The notes: a model not told the origin generated them from the letters alone. 64,000 nucleotides of DNA from Pseudomonas syringae (GCF_021605415.1 NZ_WKEQ01000006.1:1-64000); one strand, 5' to 3'. Shown: positions 52,476 to 62,212, counted from the stretch's first letter. Made by a program: numbers and translations.

Positions 52476-54605
52476 ATGCTCGAACAGGCTCAACGCGTCC
52501 TCAAGGACATCTTTGGCTACGACAGTTTCCGTGGCCGTCAGGGTGCAATCATTGAGCGCGTGGCCAGCGGCGGTGACGCGCTGGTTTTGATGCCTACCGG
52601 CGGCGGCAAGTCCCTGTGCTTCCAGGTGCCGGCGCTTTTGCGTGAAGGTTTGGCGGTGGTGGTTTCGCCGCTGATCGCGTTGATGGACGACCAGGTCGCC
52701 ACACTCGAAGAACTGGGCGTCGCCGCTGCCGCACTGAACTCCACGCTGAGCGCCGAACAGCAGCGCGATCTCGCCAACCGGATCAAGCGCGGCGAAGTGA
52801 AGATGCTCTATCTCGCGCCCGAGCGCCTGGTTCAGCCGCGCATGCTGGCGTTCCTGCAATCGCTGAACATCGCCTTGTTTGCCATTGACGAAGCCCACTG
52901 CGTCTCGCAATGGGGCCACGATTTCCGTCCGGAATACCTGCAACTGGGTCAGTTGGCGGAAATGTTCCCGGACGTGCCGCGCATCGCCCTGACTGCGACC
53001 GCCGACAAGCGCACCCGGGAAGAAATCGTTACCCGCCTGCATTTGCAGAACGCCGAACGTTTCCTGTCCAGTTTCGACCGCCCGAACATTTTTTACCGCA
53101 TTGTCCCGAAGGAACAGCCGCGCAAGCAGTTGCTGGCGTTCCTCGCCGAGCGGCGTAGTGATGCCGGTATCGTTTACTGCCTGTCGCGCAAAAAAGTCGA
53201 AGAGGTCGCTACGTTTCTCAGTGAGCAGGGCTTCCCGGCGCTGCCGTATCACGCCGGTCTGCCCAATGATTTGCGGGCACATAACCAGAAGCGCTTCCTC
53301 AACGAAGAAGGTCTGATCATGGTTGCCACCGTGGCGTTCGGCATGGGCATCGACAAGCCCAACGTGCGTTTCGTGGCTCACCTCGATCTGCCGAAGTCCC
53401 TTGAGGCTTACTATCAGGAAACCGGGCGCGGCGGGCGCGATGGTCTGCCAGCGGATGCCTGGATGGCCTACGGTCTGCAAGACGTGGTGATGCTCAAGCA
53501 GATGCTGCAGAACTCAGAGGGCGACGAGCGCCACAAGCGTCTTGAGCAGCACAAACTCGACGCCATGCTCTCGCTCTGCGAAGAAACCCGCTGCCGTCGC
53601 CAGACGCTGCTGGCCTATTTCGACGAAGACATGCCCGAGCCCTGCGGCCACTGCGACAACTGCACCGATGGCGTGCAGACGTGGGACGCCACCGAACCTG
53701 CGCGTCAGGCATTGTCAGCAATTTTTCGTACCGGCCAGCGTTATGGCGTCGGCCATCTGGTGGACGTGCTACTCGGCAAGGACAACGAAAAAGTGCGCAG
53801 TTTCGGCCATCAGCATCTATCGGTGTACGGCGTCGGCAAGGCACTGGGCGAAAGTGAATGGCGCTCGTTGTTCCGTCAGTTGGTGGCGCGCGGGCTTGCC
53901 GATGTCGATCACGAAGGCTACGGCGGCCTGCGTCTGAGCGACACCTGCCGGCCACTGCTCAAAGGCGAAGTGACCCTGGAGTTGCGCCGCGATCTAAAGC
54001 CTCAAACTACCGCCAAGAGCACCAGCAAAAGCCCGGCGAGCCAATTGGTGCGCGGCGAAGAGCGCGAACAGTGGGAAGCCCTGCGTGCCTTGCGCCGCAA
54101 ACTGGCCGAAGAGCACGGCGTGCCGCCTTACGTCATCTTCCCCGATTCGACCTTGCTGGAAATGCTCCGCAGCCAGCCGACGTCCCTGGCGGAAATGGCC
54201 ACGGTCAGCGGCGTCGGCGCGCGCAAGCTGGAGCGTTACGGCGAGGCGTTCCTCGAAGTGCTCGGCGGCGAAGTCGAGGCGCCGAAAGCGGTGGCCGATG
54301 TGCGCCACGAATTGATTACCCTGGCCCGCGCCGGTATGACGCCGCTGCAGATCGCCGGCCAGTTGCAGTGCTCGGAAAAGAACGTCTATACGATGCTTGC
54401 CGAAGCCATCGGCAAACAGCAACTGTCGCTGGAGCAGGCGCTGGACCTGCCGGAAGAGCTGATGGGCGAAGTCCAGGACGCATTCCTCGATGGCGAAGGC
54501 GAATTGCCGTCGGTCGCGGAGATTGCCGAATTGTTTGCCGGGCGTGTGCCGGAAGGCGTTTTGTATTGCGTGCGAGCGGCGCTGCAATCTGAATTCGAGA
54601 TGTGA
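52476..54605 (+). CDS. recQ: ATP-dependent DNA helicase RecQ
   Basis: 709 residues, the usual Pseudomonas RecQ length. Motifs: F-x-x-FRGRQ-like start ([17 protein letters not shown]), Walker [48 protein letters not shown], and the ATP-sensing [10 protein letters not shown]. The zinc-binding region has [29 protein letters not shown]. The RQC winged helix follows (about 410-520), then one HRDC domain (about 525-600, [20 protein letters not shown]) and an extra C-terminal helix-turn-helix-like end ([19 protein letters not shown]). It unwinds recombination and stalled-fork intermediates with RecFOR. Confidence 0.95.
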   Translation: MLEQAQRVLKDIFGYDSFRGRQGAIIERVASGGDALVLMPTGGGKSLCFQVPALLREGLAVVVSPLIALMDDQVATLEELGVAAAALNSTLSAEQQRDLANRIKRGEVKMLYLAPERLVQPRMLAFLQSLNIALFAIDEAHCVSQWGHDFRPEYLQLGQLAEMFPDVPRIALTATADKRTREEIVTRLHLQNAERFLSSFDRPNIFYRIVPKEQPRKQLLAFLAERRSDAGIVYCLSRKKVEEVATFLSEQGFPALPYHAGLPNDLRAHNQKRFLNEEGLIMVATVAFGMGIDKPNVRFVAHLDLPKSLEAYYQETGRGGRDGLPADAWMAYGLQDVVMLKQMLQNSEGDERHKRLEQHKLDAMLSLCEETRCRRQTLLAYFDEDMPEPCGHCDNCTDGVQTWDATEPARQALSAIFRTGQRYGVGHLVDVLLGKDNEKVRSFGHQHLSVYGVGKALGESEWRSLFRQLVARGLADVDHEGYGGLRLSDTCRPLLKGEVTLELRRDLKPQTTAKSTSKSPASQLVRGEEREQWEALRALRRKLAEEHGVPPYVIFPDSTLLEMLRSQPTSLAEMATVSGVGARKLERYGEAFLEVLGGEVEAPKAVADVRHELITLARAGMTPLQIAGQLQCSEKNVYTMLAEAIGKQQLSLEQALDLPEELMGEVQDAFLDGEGELPSVAEIAELFAGRVPEGVLYCVRAALQSEFEM

Positions 54606-54692
54606 AATCGGCCATTTGGCTGGACTGGCATGCACATGTAACGATTCAGTTCAGATCAAGCCTTGCCTATAGCCAAAGGTCATGCTTAGCTG

Positions 54693-54705
54693 ACTAATAA
54701 TTAGT
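54693..54705. promoter_or_regulatory. palindrome upstream of the MarR gene, candidate operator
   Basis: ACTAATAATTAGT, two six-base arms around a central A, lies 38 bases before the MarR start in an AT-rich stretch. MarR proteins usually bind such short AT-rich dyads and repress their own gene. Confidence 0.5.
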
Positions 54706-54742
54706 TTTTCTCTATTTCTATCAGTCTAATCATGAGTGCTTT

Positions 54743-55177
54743 ATGCCGTTAACCGATCAACACCGTTTTGGCATGCAACTGGCCCAGATGTCCCGAGGCT
54801 GGCGTGCCGAACTGGATCGTCGTCTCGCCGGCCTGGGTCTGTCTCAGGCGCGCTGGCTGGTGCTGTTGCATCTGGCACGTTTCTCCGATGCCCCCACCCA
54901 GCGTGAGCTGGCGCAAAGCGTCGGCGTCGAAGGGCCGACTCTGGCGCGCTTGCTCGACAGCCTGGAAAGCCAGGGTCTGGTGCAACGCCAGTCCGTGATG
55001 GAAGACCGTCGGGCGAAAAAAATTGTTCTTTGCGCACCGGCCCGGCCGCTGATCGATCAGATCGAAACCATCGCCACGCAACTGCGCCACGAATTGTTCG
55101 ATGGCGTCGACGAGGCGGATTTAAAGGTCTGCATGCGGGTTCACGGGCACATTCTGGCTAACCTGGAAAAATCTTGA
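54743..55177 (+). CDS. MarR family transcriptional regulator (SlyA-like)
   Basis: 144 residues. The winged helix includes GLSQARWLVLLHLARFSD, TQRELAQSVGVEGPTLARLL and the wing VMEDRRAKKIVL. Helices for dimerisation lie at both ends (RFGMQLAQMSRGWRAELDRR, LRHELFDGVDEADLKVCMRV). The AR-W in helix 2 resembles SlyA/HorA-type proteins that sense small aromatic molecules or stress. No obvious target gene lies beside it except possibly the FimV-like gene downstream. An AT-rich palindrome upstream suggests autoregulation. Confidence 0.87.
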   Translation: MPLTDQHRFGMQLAQMSRGWRAELDRRLAGLGLSQARWLVLLHLARFSDAPTQRELAQSVGVEGPTLARLLDSLESQGLVQRQSVMEDRRAKKIVLCAPARPLIDQIETIATQLRHELFDGVDEADLKVCMRVHGHILANLEKS

Positions 55178-55305
55178 GGCACAACCACACGCGGGTTTTT
55201 TGAGGGATAGCGCTGGGCAGACTATAAGAACTACTAGGCAATATCGTGTTCGTACCGGATGTGCGAACGCATAGAAGTCGGTTTTGCTTATTTAAGGGAT
55301 GCTCA

Positions 55306-57057
55306 ATGCTCGAAAGTCGGCGCATGGTTTGGCGTGGTTGCACGAAAGGTTTGTTGGTCGGTGGCTTGATCACCTGGTCGACGTGGGCGCTCGCGTTGGG
55401 GCTGGGTGACATCACCGTGCATTCGGCTCTTAACCAGCCATTCAAGGCCGATATTGCCCTGGTCGATGTCGCGAATTTAAGTGAAAGCGATCTCTCGGTC
55501 AGCCTGGCGACGGCGGATGAGTTCGGCCAGGCTGGCATTGAACGGGTGTTTTTTCTTAATGACCTCAAGTTCACCCCGATTCTGCGGGGCAATCGCCATG
55601 TGATCCGCGTGACGTCCGCCAAAGCGGTCAGCGAACCCTTCCTCAATTTCCTCGTGCAGCTCAGTCAGCCCAATGGCCGCCTGCTGCGCGAGTACACCGT
55701 GCTGATCGATCCGCCGGGATCGCCCAATATCGTTCCGGCCACGGACGAGCCGGCACCCCGCGCGCAATCTTCTGAATTCCCGACGGTTGAACCGGCCGTC
55801 GCGGCGCCACCTGCCAATCCTGCACCCGCAACACCGAAACCGGCGGCAGCACCGGTCAACGATGCCTTGGCCGAGCAGCTCGCTGCCAGCGTTTTGCAGA
55901 ACCGGCAACTACAAAAAAAAGTCGATGAATTGAACGCAAAACTTTCGACGCAGGAGGCGCAGATCGCCGATGGCAAGAAGCAGGTGAGCGATCTGCAAAC
56001 CCGGCTGGCGGAGATTCAGCAGGCGCCACCGGCACCGTCAGTCCCTGCGCCCGTAATGCCTGCCCCGGCGCAGGTGACGGATGACTCGCTTAACTGGCCA
56101 TTGCTCGGCGGGCTATTGGCAATGGTCGGCATGTTGTTGGCGGTGGTGTACGTGCGCCGTCGTAAACAAGCGCATGCGTTCGACGAACCATTGCCGCCGA
56201 CGTTCGAGAAAGTCCCCGAAATGGACGAGGTTGAAGCCGTCGAACCGGTCGTGATTCATGAAACCACCGAGCATCGCTACGAACCCGCCGCCGGGGATGT
56301 GCTGGAGGCCGTGGCGATTTATCTGGCTTACGGTCGCCTCGGCGAAGCGGTCGGTCTGCTACGCGAGGCGCTGGTCAAGGAGCCGCAACGAACTGATCTG
56401 GGCCTGCAGTTGCTGGACGTGCTCGGCCGTCAGGGCGATAACCCGGGCTATATCGCGCAGGAAAACCATTTGCGCGACACGGGCGTCGACGGTGAGCAGT
56501 TGCAGGACATTCGCGCCAGGCATCCGAAACTGGCGGGGTCTTCATATTCGTCGGCACTGCCCGTGGCGCCGCTGATTGTCGCCCCTCCCGTGGAGTCGAG
56601 CCCGCCGGTGCAGGCGGTGGCCGATGATGATTTCGAACTGAATCTGGACGACCTGTCGATGGATTCCAGTTGGGATCTTGAAGACAGCAGGCCAGCCGTC
56701 GAGCCACCCGCACACGCTAAGGCATTGGGCTCAAGCCTGGAAGTGTTGCCGCAGGACTTTGAATTGCCCGATGGCGCGCCTCCGGAGGATGGCGACGAGC
56801 TGGAGTGGATCGCTGACACCGATCCCCAACCGCTGGATGACGATTTCCTCAACGAATTCGGTGACACCCCGACGTCGCTGACACTCGCGCCGCTGGATCC
56901 CATGGAGATCGCAAGCGTCGAAAAACTCGAACAGGCCCAGACCTGCATCGACGACGGTGACCTCGACAACGCCATCGCCTTGCTCAATGAACTGCTCGCG
57001 GAAGGCGATGAACCCCTGAAACACACCGCCCGAACATTATTGGCCGGTATCCGCTAA
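55306..57057 (+). CDS. short FimV-like inner membrane protein
   Basis: 583 residues from the ATG at 55306 (AAGGGA upstream). Signal peptide about 1-29 (ending WALA), then the conserved FimV N-terminal domain (LGLGDITVHSALNQPFKADI to LVQLSQPNGRLLREYTVLID, about 30-140), a proline/alanine linker, a coiled coil (LQKKVDELNAKLSTQEAQIA), one membrane helix (NWPLLGGLLAMVGMLLAVVY, about 265-285) and an acidic cytoplasmic part with a C-terminal TPR-like FimV end (CIDDGDLDNAIALLNELLAE). The LysM peptidoglycan-binding domain of full FimV proteins is not visible. It is thus a shorter relative; a polar hub or pilus role is known only for full FimV. Confidence 0.82.
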   Translation: MLESRRMVWRGCTKGLLVGGLITWSTWALALGLGDITVHSALNQPFKADIALVDVANLSESDLSVSLATADEFGQAGIERVFFLNDLKFTPILRGNRHVIRVTSAKAVSEPFLNFLVQLSQPNGRLLREYTVLIDPPGSPNIVPATDEPAPRAQSSEFPTVEPAVAAPPANPAPATPKPAAAPVNDALAEQLAASVLQNRQLQKKVDELNAKLSTQEAQIADGKKQVSDLQTRLAEIQQAPPAPSVPAPVMPAPAQVTDDSLNWPLLGGLLAMVGMLLAVVYVRRRKQAHAFDEPLPPTFEKVPEMDEVEAVEPVVIHETTEHRYEPAAGDVLEAVAIYLAYGRLGEAVGLLREALVKEPQRTDLGLQLLDVLGRQGDNPGYIAQENHLRDTGVDGEQLQDIRARHPKLAGSSYSSALPVAPLIVAPPVESSPPVQAVADDDFELNLDDLSMDSSWDLEDSRPAVEPPAHAKALGSSLEVLPQDFELPDGAPPEDGDELEWIADTDPQPLDDDFLNEFGDTPTSLTLAPLDPMEIASVEKLEQAQTCIDDGDLDNAIALLNELLAEGDEPLKHTARTLLAGIR

Positions 57058-57061
57058 TCCC

Positions 57062-57150
57062 CTGTAGGAGCTGTCGAGTGAAACGAGGCTGCGATCTTTT
57101 GACTTTGTTTTTCAAGATCAAAAGATCGCAGCCTGCGGCAGCTCCTGCGC
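57062..57150. repeat. intergenic inverted repeat
   Basis: CTGTAGGAGCTGTCGAG...GGCTGCGATCTTTTGA is mirrored by ATCAAAAGATCGCAGCCTGC plus GGCAGCTCCTGCGCAGG. It lies between the convergent FimV-like and plpD genes. Confidence 0.75.
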
Positions 57151-57157
57151 AGGGTGG

Positions 57158-59344
57158 TCAGAAGGTCTGGCCCAGGTTCAGATACACCGCCTGTTCGTGC
57201 GCATCGTTCAATCCGTAACTGAAATTCAGCGGCCCCAAGGGAGTGTCAAAACCGATGAACACGCTGGCGGCATTGATATAGCCGCTATCGAATTCATTGT
57301 CGTTGTTCCACGCCCGCCCGCGTTCCAGCGAGGCCCCGGCGTACAGCGGGAAATCCAGCGGCAGGTACGATCGCGGCGTCAGGCGGCGATAGTAAACCGC
57401 ACGCATCAGGCTGACGTTCTGCCCGGAAATCGCATCCTCGCGGAAACCCGATAACTGCCGCGCACCGCCGAGCAGGAAGCTCGAAGTCACCACATTGGCG
57501 TCCTCCAGGGTTCGCGCATAACGGCCACCGAGTATCAGCGTGTCCGGGCCGCTGCTCATGGCTTTGTCGAGTTTGAATTCCCACTGGTGATAGCGATTGT
57601 CCGAGCCCAGGCTTGGCTCGAATTGCAGCAGGGTCAGGTTGATGTCTTCGCCTTCGTGGGGGAAGTAAACGTTGTCCAAAGAATCGAAGGAATACTTCAG
57701 CGAATAAAACCCTTCACTGAAACTCTCGCTGGGCAGATCCTGATCGCCGATGCGCACATCCGCCTTGCCCCACGCTTCGCCGACACCAAAACGAACTTCG
57801 CCGCTGTTGCCGATCTGCCGGCCGACGTTCATCGCGAAACCGTAACGCTCGACGCGGTATTGAGCGACCGGATCGTTATCGAGCACGGCGTCGACGTTCT
57901 GCGCTTCGAACACCACCGAGGGCGCGATGAAGTAGCGCGAGCCGACGTCGAGTGGCTGGTAGAACTCGCTGTACAGCTCCTGTTTGTCGCCGATCTGCGC
58001 ACGGGTCAGCCATTCCGCGCCGAGCCGGTTGATGCCGTTGACCCGGTAGCTGGCGCCGAGGTTGAAGGCGCTGTCGCCGCGCATGTCGTCTGACAGATTC
58101 AAACCGACCCGCAGATAATCGGTGCCGCTGCGTTTACCTCGGGCCGTGATGACTAACGTGTGATCTTTGCCTTTGTGCGCGACGCGGTACTGCACTTGTT
58201 CGAAGTAATCCAGACCGTACAGCGTGCCCATGTCCGTTTGCAGCCGCCCAAGGTCCAGCGGTTCGCCGATGTGCTGGCGGATGTAATAGCGAATCACATC
58301 GTCGCCGACTTTCGAATCGTTTTCGACCCTGATCGCGGTGATGATTGGCGTGCGCTGGTCCGGCGTGCGCGCGGCGTTGAGTTCGGCGTCCTGGGATCGG
58401 GCGGGTTTCAACGTGGCGAGACGCCCGGCGAGGAGGGTGGTGGCGCGATAACCGGCGTCGATCATGTCTTGGGCGCGGCCGAAATCGGTGGAACCGAAAC
58501 TCGCCAGCGGCGGCTGAATCAGCACATCGGTCGGGTGGAGGGTGGCGAGTTGTTCTTCGGAGTTGCGTCGGGTCATCAAGGTGATGGACTGGTTCAACAC
58601 GTCGACCACGGTGACCAGTTCCTTGCGATTGCGCAGCGGCGTACCGATGTCGACGACGATGGCCACGTCCACGCCCATTTCCCGTGCGACATCCAGCGGA
58701 ATGTTGTCGGTCATGCCGCCGTCCACCAGCAGTCGGCCGTCCAGCTCCACCGGGGCGAACACTGCGGGAATTGACATGCTCGCGCGGATTACTTGAGGCA
58801 AATGACCTTTGCGGAACACCACTTTTTCACCGTTGGCGATGTCGGTGGTGACCGCGCGGAACGGGATCGGCAATTTGTCGAAGTCGCGGGTGTCGCTGGT
58901 GTGCGCGAGCAGGCTTTCCAGCAACAGCGCGAGGTTCTGGCCCTGAATCACGCCCAGCGGCAAGCCGAGGCTGCCGTCGTCGCGGAAGCTGAGTTTCTGT
59001 TTCACCAGAAAGTCGCGGTCATCCTGTTTTCGGCGAAACGGCACGTCCTTGCGCGGCGGCGCATCGGACAGGGCTTGCTGCCAGTCGATGCCCAGCGCGA
59101 GTTTTTCCAGTTCATCGATCTTGTAACCCGAGGCGTATAAGCCGCCAACCACGGCGCCCATGCTGGTGCCGGCAATCGCGTCGATCTTGATGCCTTGCTC
59201 TTCCAGTGCCTTGAGCACGCCGATGTGCGCCAGCCCGCGCGCCGCGCCGCCGGACAACACCAGGCCGACCTTGGGCCGGGGCGGTTCGTCAGCCAGTGCG
59301 ATGAAGGGAAGGAAACAAAGCAGGCAGAGCAGCAAACGACGCAT
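57158..59344 (-). CDS. plpD: patatin-like phospholipase with POTRA and outer membrane barrel (type Vd secretion)
   Basis: 728 residues. Signal peptide ends about residue 18 (FLPFIALA). The patatin domain (about 25-310) has the oxyanion loop SGGAARGLAH, the nucleophile Ser61 in GTSMG and the dyad aspartate in LLVDGGMTDN. A POTRA domain follows (about 330-410, ITAIRVENDSKVGDDVIRYY...LDLGRLQTDMGTLYGLDYFE). A 16-strand barrel ends in YLNLGQTF. This is the PlpD layout of P. aeruginosa, a lipolytic passenger exported by its own barrel. Confidence 0.92.
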   Translation of the reverse strand: MRRLLLCLLCFLPFIALADEPPRPKVGLVLSGGAARGLAHIGVLKALEEQGIKIDAIAGTSMGAVVGGLYASGYKIDELEKLALGIDWQQALSDAPPRKDVPFRRKQDDRDFLVKQKLSFRDDGSLGLPLGVIQGQNLALLLESLLAHTSDTRDFDKLPIPFRAVTTDIANGEKVVFRKGHLPQVIRASMSIPAVFAPVELDGRLLVDGGMTDNIPLDVAREMGVDVAIVVDIGTPLRNRKELVTVVDVLNQSITLMTRRNSEEQLATLHPTDVLIQPPLASFGSTDFGRAQDMIDAGYRATTLLAGRLATLKPARSQDAELNAARTPDQRTPIITAIRVENDSKVGDDVIRYYIRQHIGEPLDLGRLQTDMGTLYGLDYFEQVQYRVAHKGKDHTLVITARGKRSGTDYLRVGLNLSDDMRGDSAFNLGASYRVNGINRLGAEWLTRAQIGDKQELYSEFYQPLDVGSRYFIAPSVVFEAQNVDAVLDNDPVAQYRVERYGFAMNVGRQIGNSGEVRFGVGEAWGKADVRIGDQDLPSESFSEGFYSLKYSFDSLDNVYFPHEGEDINLTLLQFEPSLGSDNRYHQWEFKLDKAMSSGPDTLILGGRYARTLEDANVVTSSFLLGGARQLSGFREDAISGQNVSLMRAVYYRRLTPRSYLPLDFPLYAGASLERGRAWNNDNEFDSGYINAASVFIGFDTPLGPLNFSYGLNDAHEQAVYLNLGQTF

Positions 59345-59415
59345 TCTGAGTCTCGGAGCAAGCGCAAAGGTGGCTATTATAGCGGCGCCCCTCTGGCACA
59401 GGAGTTTCAGCGAAC

Positions 59416-59703
59416 ATGACCCAGAAAAAAGCGGAAATCGTCATCACTTACTGCACGCAATGCCAGTGGTTGCTGCGCGCGGCGTGGCTGGCGCAGGAAC
59501 TGCTCAGTACTTTTGGCGACGATCTCGGCAAGGTTTCCCTGGTGCCCGGCACCGGCGGTGTGTTTCACATCAGCTGCGACGGCGAGCAGATTTGGGAGCG
59601 CAAGGCTGACGGCGGTTTCCCCGAGGCCAAAGTGCTCAAGCAGCGCGTGCGCGACCGGATCGATCCCGATCGCGACCTCGGTCACAACGACCGCACTCAG
59701 TGA
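59416..59703 (+). CDS. SelT/SelW/SelH family (Rdx) protein
   Basis: 95 residues with a thioredoxin-like start: beta strand EIVITYCTQCQWLLRAAWLA, the CxxC being Cys13-Cys16, where eukaryotic relatives may carry selenocysteine. GTGGVFHISCDGEQIW and GGFPEAKVLKQRVRD complete the Rdx pattern. Small redox protein without known partner. CAGGAG lies upstream of the ATG. Its last seven bases overlap the end of the convergent EamA gene. Confidence 0.87.
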   Translation: MTQKKAEIVITYCTQCQWLLRAAWLAQELLSTFGDDLGKVSLVPGTGGVFHISCDGEQIWERKADGGFPEAKVLKQRVRDRIDPDRDLGHNDRTQ

Positions 59704-60590
59704 GACGCTGCCTCGGTGGCCACGGCTTTCTTGTCGGCGCTACCTGACAATCGGCTCGACACGACGATGGCCACGATAATCAGCACGCCGCCGATCAACA
59801 TGCGCAGGGTCGGATTCTCATCGAACAGCAGCCACGCCACGGTGATTCCGTAAACCGGTTCCAGCGCAAACACTACGGCGGCGGTGCGCGCCTTGATCAC
59901 CGCGAGGCTGGCGACAAACAGGCTATGGGCAACGCCGGTGCAGAATACGCCGAGCAGGCCGATCCACAACCAATCCAGTGCGCGCACTTCACTCAAATGA
60001 GGCCCTGCGACCGGCAGCAGACACAGCGCAACCACCACGTTCTGACACAACGCAGCCTGCACTGCCGGAATCCGCCCGGAACCGGCCCGGTTGGTCAGCG
60101 ACAGCAGGGAAAAAAGCAGGCCGGACAAAATCGCCCAGAGCAGCCCGGTGGTGGCGCCGCTGGCCAGGTCGAACGCTGGCGTGACGAGCACCAGGCCGAC
60201 AGTGACCAGAACGACCAGCAGGATTTCATTGGCGCGAATGCGTTCGCGAAAGATCAAGCCTTCCAGAATGACCGTGAAGGCTGGAAAACTGGCAAACCCC
60301 AATGTCGCAATCGCCACCCCGGCGACCTTCACCGAGACGAAGAAACTGACCCAGTGCCCCGCCAGCAACAGACCGCTGAGCAGCAGTCGGCGCCAATCCT
60401 GCGCCTGAAGTTTTTTCCAGCCACTCTGACTGGCGAAACGCGCGAAGAAAGCGAGGGCGAGCACGGCAAACGCCGCCCGACCAAACACAATCACGGCGGG
60501 CGAGGCGGCGGCCAGTTTGCCGAACACACCGGTCAGGCCGAACATCAATGCGCCAATATGCAAGGCGCCGAGGGCGGTACGGGGAGTCAT
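59697..60590 (-). CDS. DMT superfamily (EamA) transporter
   Basis: 297 residues from the ATG at 60590, AAGGA five bases upstream. Ten membrane helices in two EamA halves: first about 5-135 (LGALHIGALMFGLTGVFGKL, FREWRIRAN-type end FRERIRANEILLVVLVTVGL), second about 145-280 (WAILSGLLFSLLSLTNRAGS, VFALEPVYGITVAWLLFDEN). The PVYGI-x-x-AWLLF-x-E motif is common in EamA exporters. Cargo unknown. Downstream of an AraC gene on the same strand, which may regulate it. Confidence 0.87.
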   Translation of the reverse strand: MTPRTALGALHIGALMFGLTGVFGKLAAASPAVIVFGRAAFAVLALAFFARFASQSGWKKLQAQDWRRLLLSGLLLAGHWVSFFVSVKVAGVAIATLGFASFPAFTVILEGLIFRERIRANEILLVVLVTVGLVLVTPAFDLASGATTGLLWAILSGLLFSLLSLTNRAGSGRIPAVQAALCQNVVVALCLLPVAGPHLSEVRALDWLWIGLLGVFCTGVAHSLFVASLAVIKARTAAVVFALEPVYGITVAWLLFDENPTLRMLIGGVLIIVAIVVSSRLSGSADKKAVATEAASH

Positions 60591-60615
60591 CACAATCCTT
60601 CAAAAACATAAATTT

Positions 60616-60650
60616 CAATGTAGGCGCAGCCTGCGGAGGCGCCTACATTG
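60616..60650. repeat. short palindrome between the AraC and EamA genes
   Basis: CAATGTAGGCGC and GCGCCTACATTG are perfect mirror images around AGCCTGCGGAG. It may act as a terminator or processing site between the two same-strand genes. Confidence 0.72.
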
Positions 60651-60683
60651 AACCGTGTTGGAACCGATAAATCTGTCGGCAGA

Positions 60684-61448
60684 CTATCGTTTTTTGTCGC
60701 CAGCCTCGCGGCGTAACCGGCCGGGCGATGCGCCGAACTCGCGCAGCACGGCGGCGGCGAAGGCGCTTTGGGAGCTGTAGCCGACGCGGCTGGCGATTTC
60801 GCCGATGGGCAGGATGCTGCTGCGCAACAAATCCACGGCCTTGTGCAGGCGACGGCTGCGAATGTAATCCATCGGCGTCTGTCCGCACTCAAGGACAAAA
60901 CGCGCATGCAGGCGCGCGCTGGACAGGCCGGCGATACGCGCCAGGTCGGCGACTTGCAGCGGATACGCCGCGTATTGGTCGATGTGCGCATCCAGCGCTG
61001 CGTAAGGCAGGCGTCGGACGGCCAGCTCGGCGGGTTTGGCATTGTTCAGGCTGGCGAGCAACAACACCGCACCCTGCTGAGCGATCAGCGGGTCAGCCAC
61101 CGGGCTGTTCGCCAACCAATGAATCAACTGACTCTGACCGGTATCCAGCGACAATCGAGCGGTGTTATCGAGCAAGCGTCGGCTGGCATCGGCGTGATCA
61201 CCCAGAGAGCGGCCAATCCATTCATCGTCTGGCACGTCCAGCACCAGACATCGGCTGCCGTTGGGACTGCCGCAAGCGTGATGCGCGCCGGAAGGGATGA
61301 CCACGAAACTCTGTTGCAGTACCTGGCTGCCCTGACCCTCGACCTCGAAATCCAGCGCGCCGGACAAACCGAACACCAATTGCGCATGATCGTGGCTATG
61401 CACAATCAGGTCGTGGGTGTAATGGCGCAAGGTGAGGATCGGTCGCAT
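60684..61448 (-). CDS. AraC family transcriptional regulator
   Basis: 254 residues from the ATG at 61448 (GGAG about 11 bases before); the open frame goes 20 codons further upstream. The N-terminal cupin part has IVHSHDHAQLVFGLSGALDF and VVIPSGAHHACGSPNGSRCL. The C-terminal part has two helix-turn-helix units, LARIAGLSSARLHARFVLEC and IGEIASRVGYSSQSAFAAAV, closing FGASPGRLRR. It lies immediately upstream of the EamA exporter gene, which is the likely target. Confidence 0.87.
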   Translation of the reverse strand: MRPILTLRHYTHDLIVHSHDHAQLVFGLSGALDFEVEGQGSQVLQQSFVVIPSGAHHACGSPNGSRCLVLDVPDDEWIGRSLGDHADASRRLLDNTARLSLDTGQSQLIHWLANSPVADPLIAQQGAVLLLASLNNAKPAELAVRRLPYAALDAHIDQYAAYPLQVADLARIAGLSSARLHARFVLECGQTPMDYIRSRRLHKAVDLLRSSILPIGEIASRVGYSSQSAFAAAVLREFGASPGRLRREAGDKKR

Positions 61449-61558
61449 GGCAGGTCGTCTCCAAAGTTGCTGCCAGTGTACCTGTTCACAATCGACCTGG
61501 GTTTTCACGGGACGGACTTGCGCCTCTGGCCCGACGTTGCGGAGATTGTCTGAATCAA

Positions 61559-61622
61559 GATCAAAAGATCGCAGCCTTCGTCAGCTCCTGCAGGGCATTG
61601 GTGCAGGCTGCGATCTTTTGAT
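61559..61622. repeat. intergenic inverted repeat
   Basis: GATCAAAAGATCGCAGCC and GGCTGCGATCTTTTGAT are mirrored around TTCGTCAGCTCCTGCAGGGC. It lies between the HD-domain and AraC genes. Confidence 0.75.
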
Positions 61623-61624
61623 TG

Positions 61625-62212
61625 TCAGGCCGGCGCGTGTTGTTCCATCGCCGCTGTGTAGATGGAATTCTTCGGCTGGGCGAACAGCCGCAGCAGCATC
61701 GGCTCAAAAAAACTCAACGGTAGCGTGTCGTAAGCCGGGTCGAATGCCGCCGCGTCGTATTTGGCACAGAACTCGATGGTCGCCCGGTATTGCGGGTGAT
61801 CACTGAATTGCTCGCGCAGGTGCCGATCCATGCCCAGGTGATGGAAAAAGTAGTAGCCCTGAAACACCCCGTGTTTTTCCACCATCCACAAATTGTCGGC
61901 GCTGACGAACGGCTTGAGAATTGCCGCCGCGATGTCCGGGTGGTTGTAGCTGCCAAGGGTGTCGCCGATGTCATGCAACAGTGCGCAAACCACGTATTCC
62001 TCGTCGCGGCCATCGCGATAAGCGCGGGTGGCGGTTTGCAGGGAATGGGTCAGGCGGTCCACCGGGAAACCGCCAAAGTCACCTTCCAGCAATTTCAGGT
62101 GAGTCATGATCCGGCCCGGCAAACGCCGCGCGTAGGCGCTGAAATCGGCAGCGATGATCGCCCAGTCTTCCTGGGTGCCATCCTTCATATGGGTGAAGCG
62201 AGCGCTGCTCAT
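61625..62212 (-). CDS. HD-domain protein (PhnZ/inositol-oxygenase-like)
   Basis: 195 residues from the ATG at 62212, GGAG nine bases upstream. HD motif in VVCALLHDIGDTLGSYNHPD, preceded by the metal-binding region LTHSLQTATRAYRDG and followed by EKHGVFQGYYFFHHLG. The second part (FYFEPMLLRLF-like LSFFEPMLLRLFAQPKNSIY) resembles HD-type mixed-valence di-iron oxygenases such as PhnZ. A phosphonate or polyol substrate is possible but no phosphonate genes are near. It shares an operon-like arrangement with the DUF962 gene upstream. Confidence 0.8.
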   Translation of the reverse strand: MSSARFTHMKDGTQEDWAIIAADFSAYARRLPGRIMTHLKLLEGDFGGFPVDRLTHSLQTATRAYRDGRDEEYVVCALLHDIGDTLGSYNHPDIAAAILKPFVSADNLWMVEKHGVFQGYYFFHHLGMDRHLREQFSDHPQYRATIEFCAKYDAAAFDPAYDTLPLSFFEPMLLRLFAQPKNSIYTAAMEQHAPA

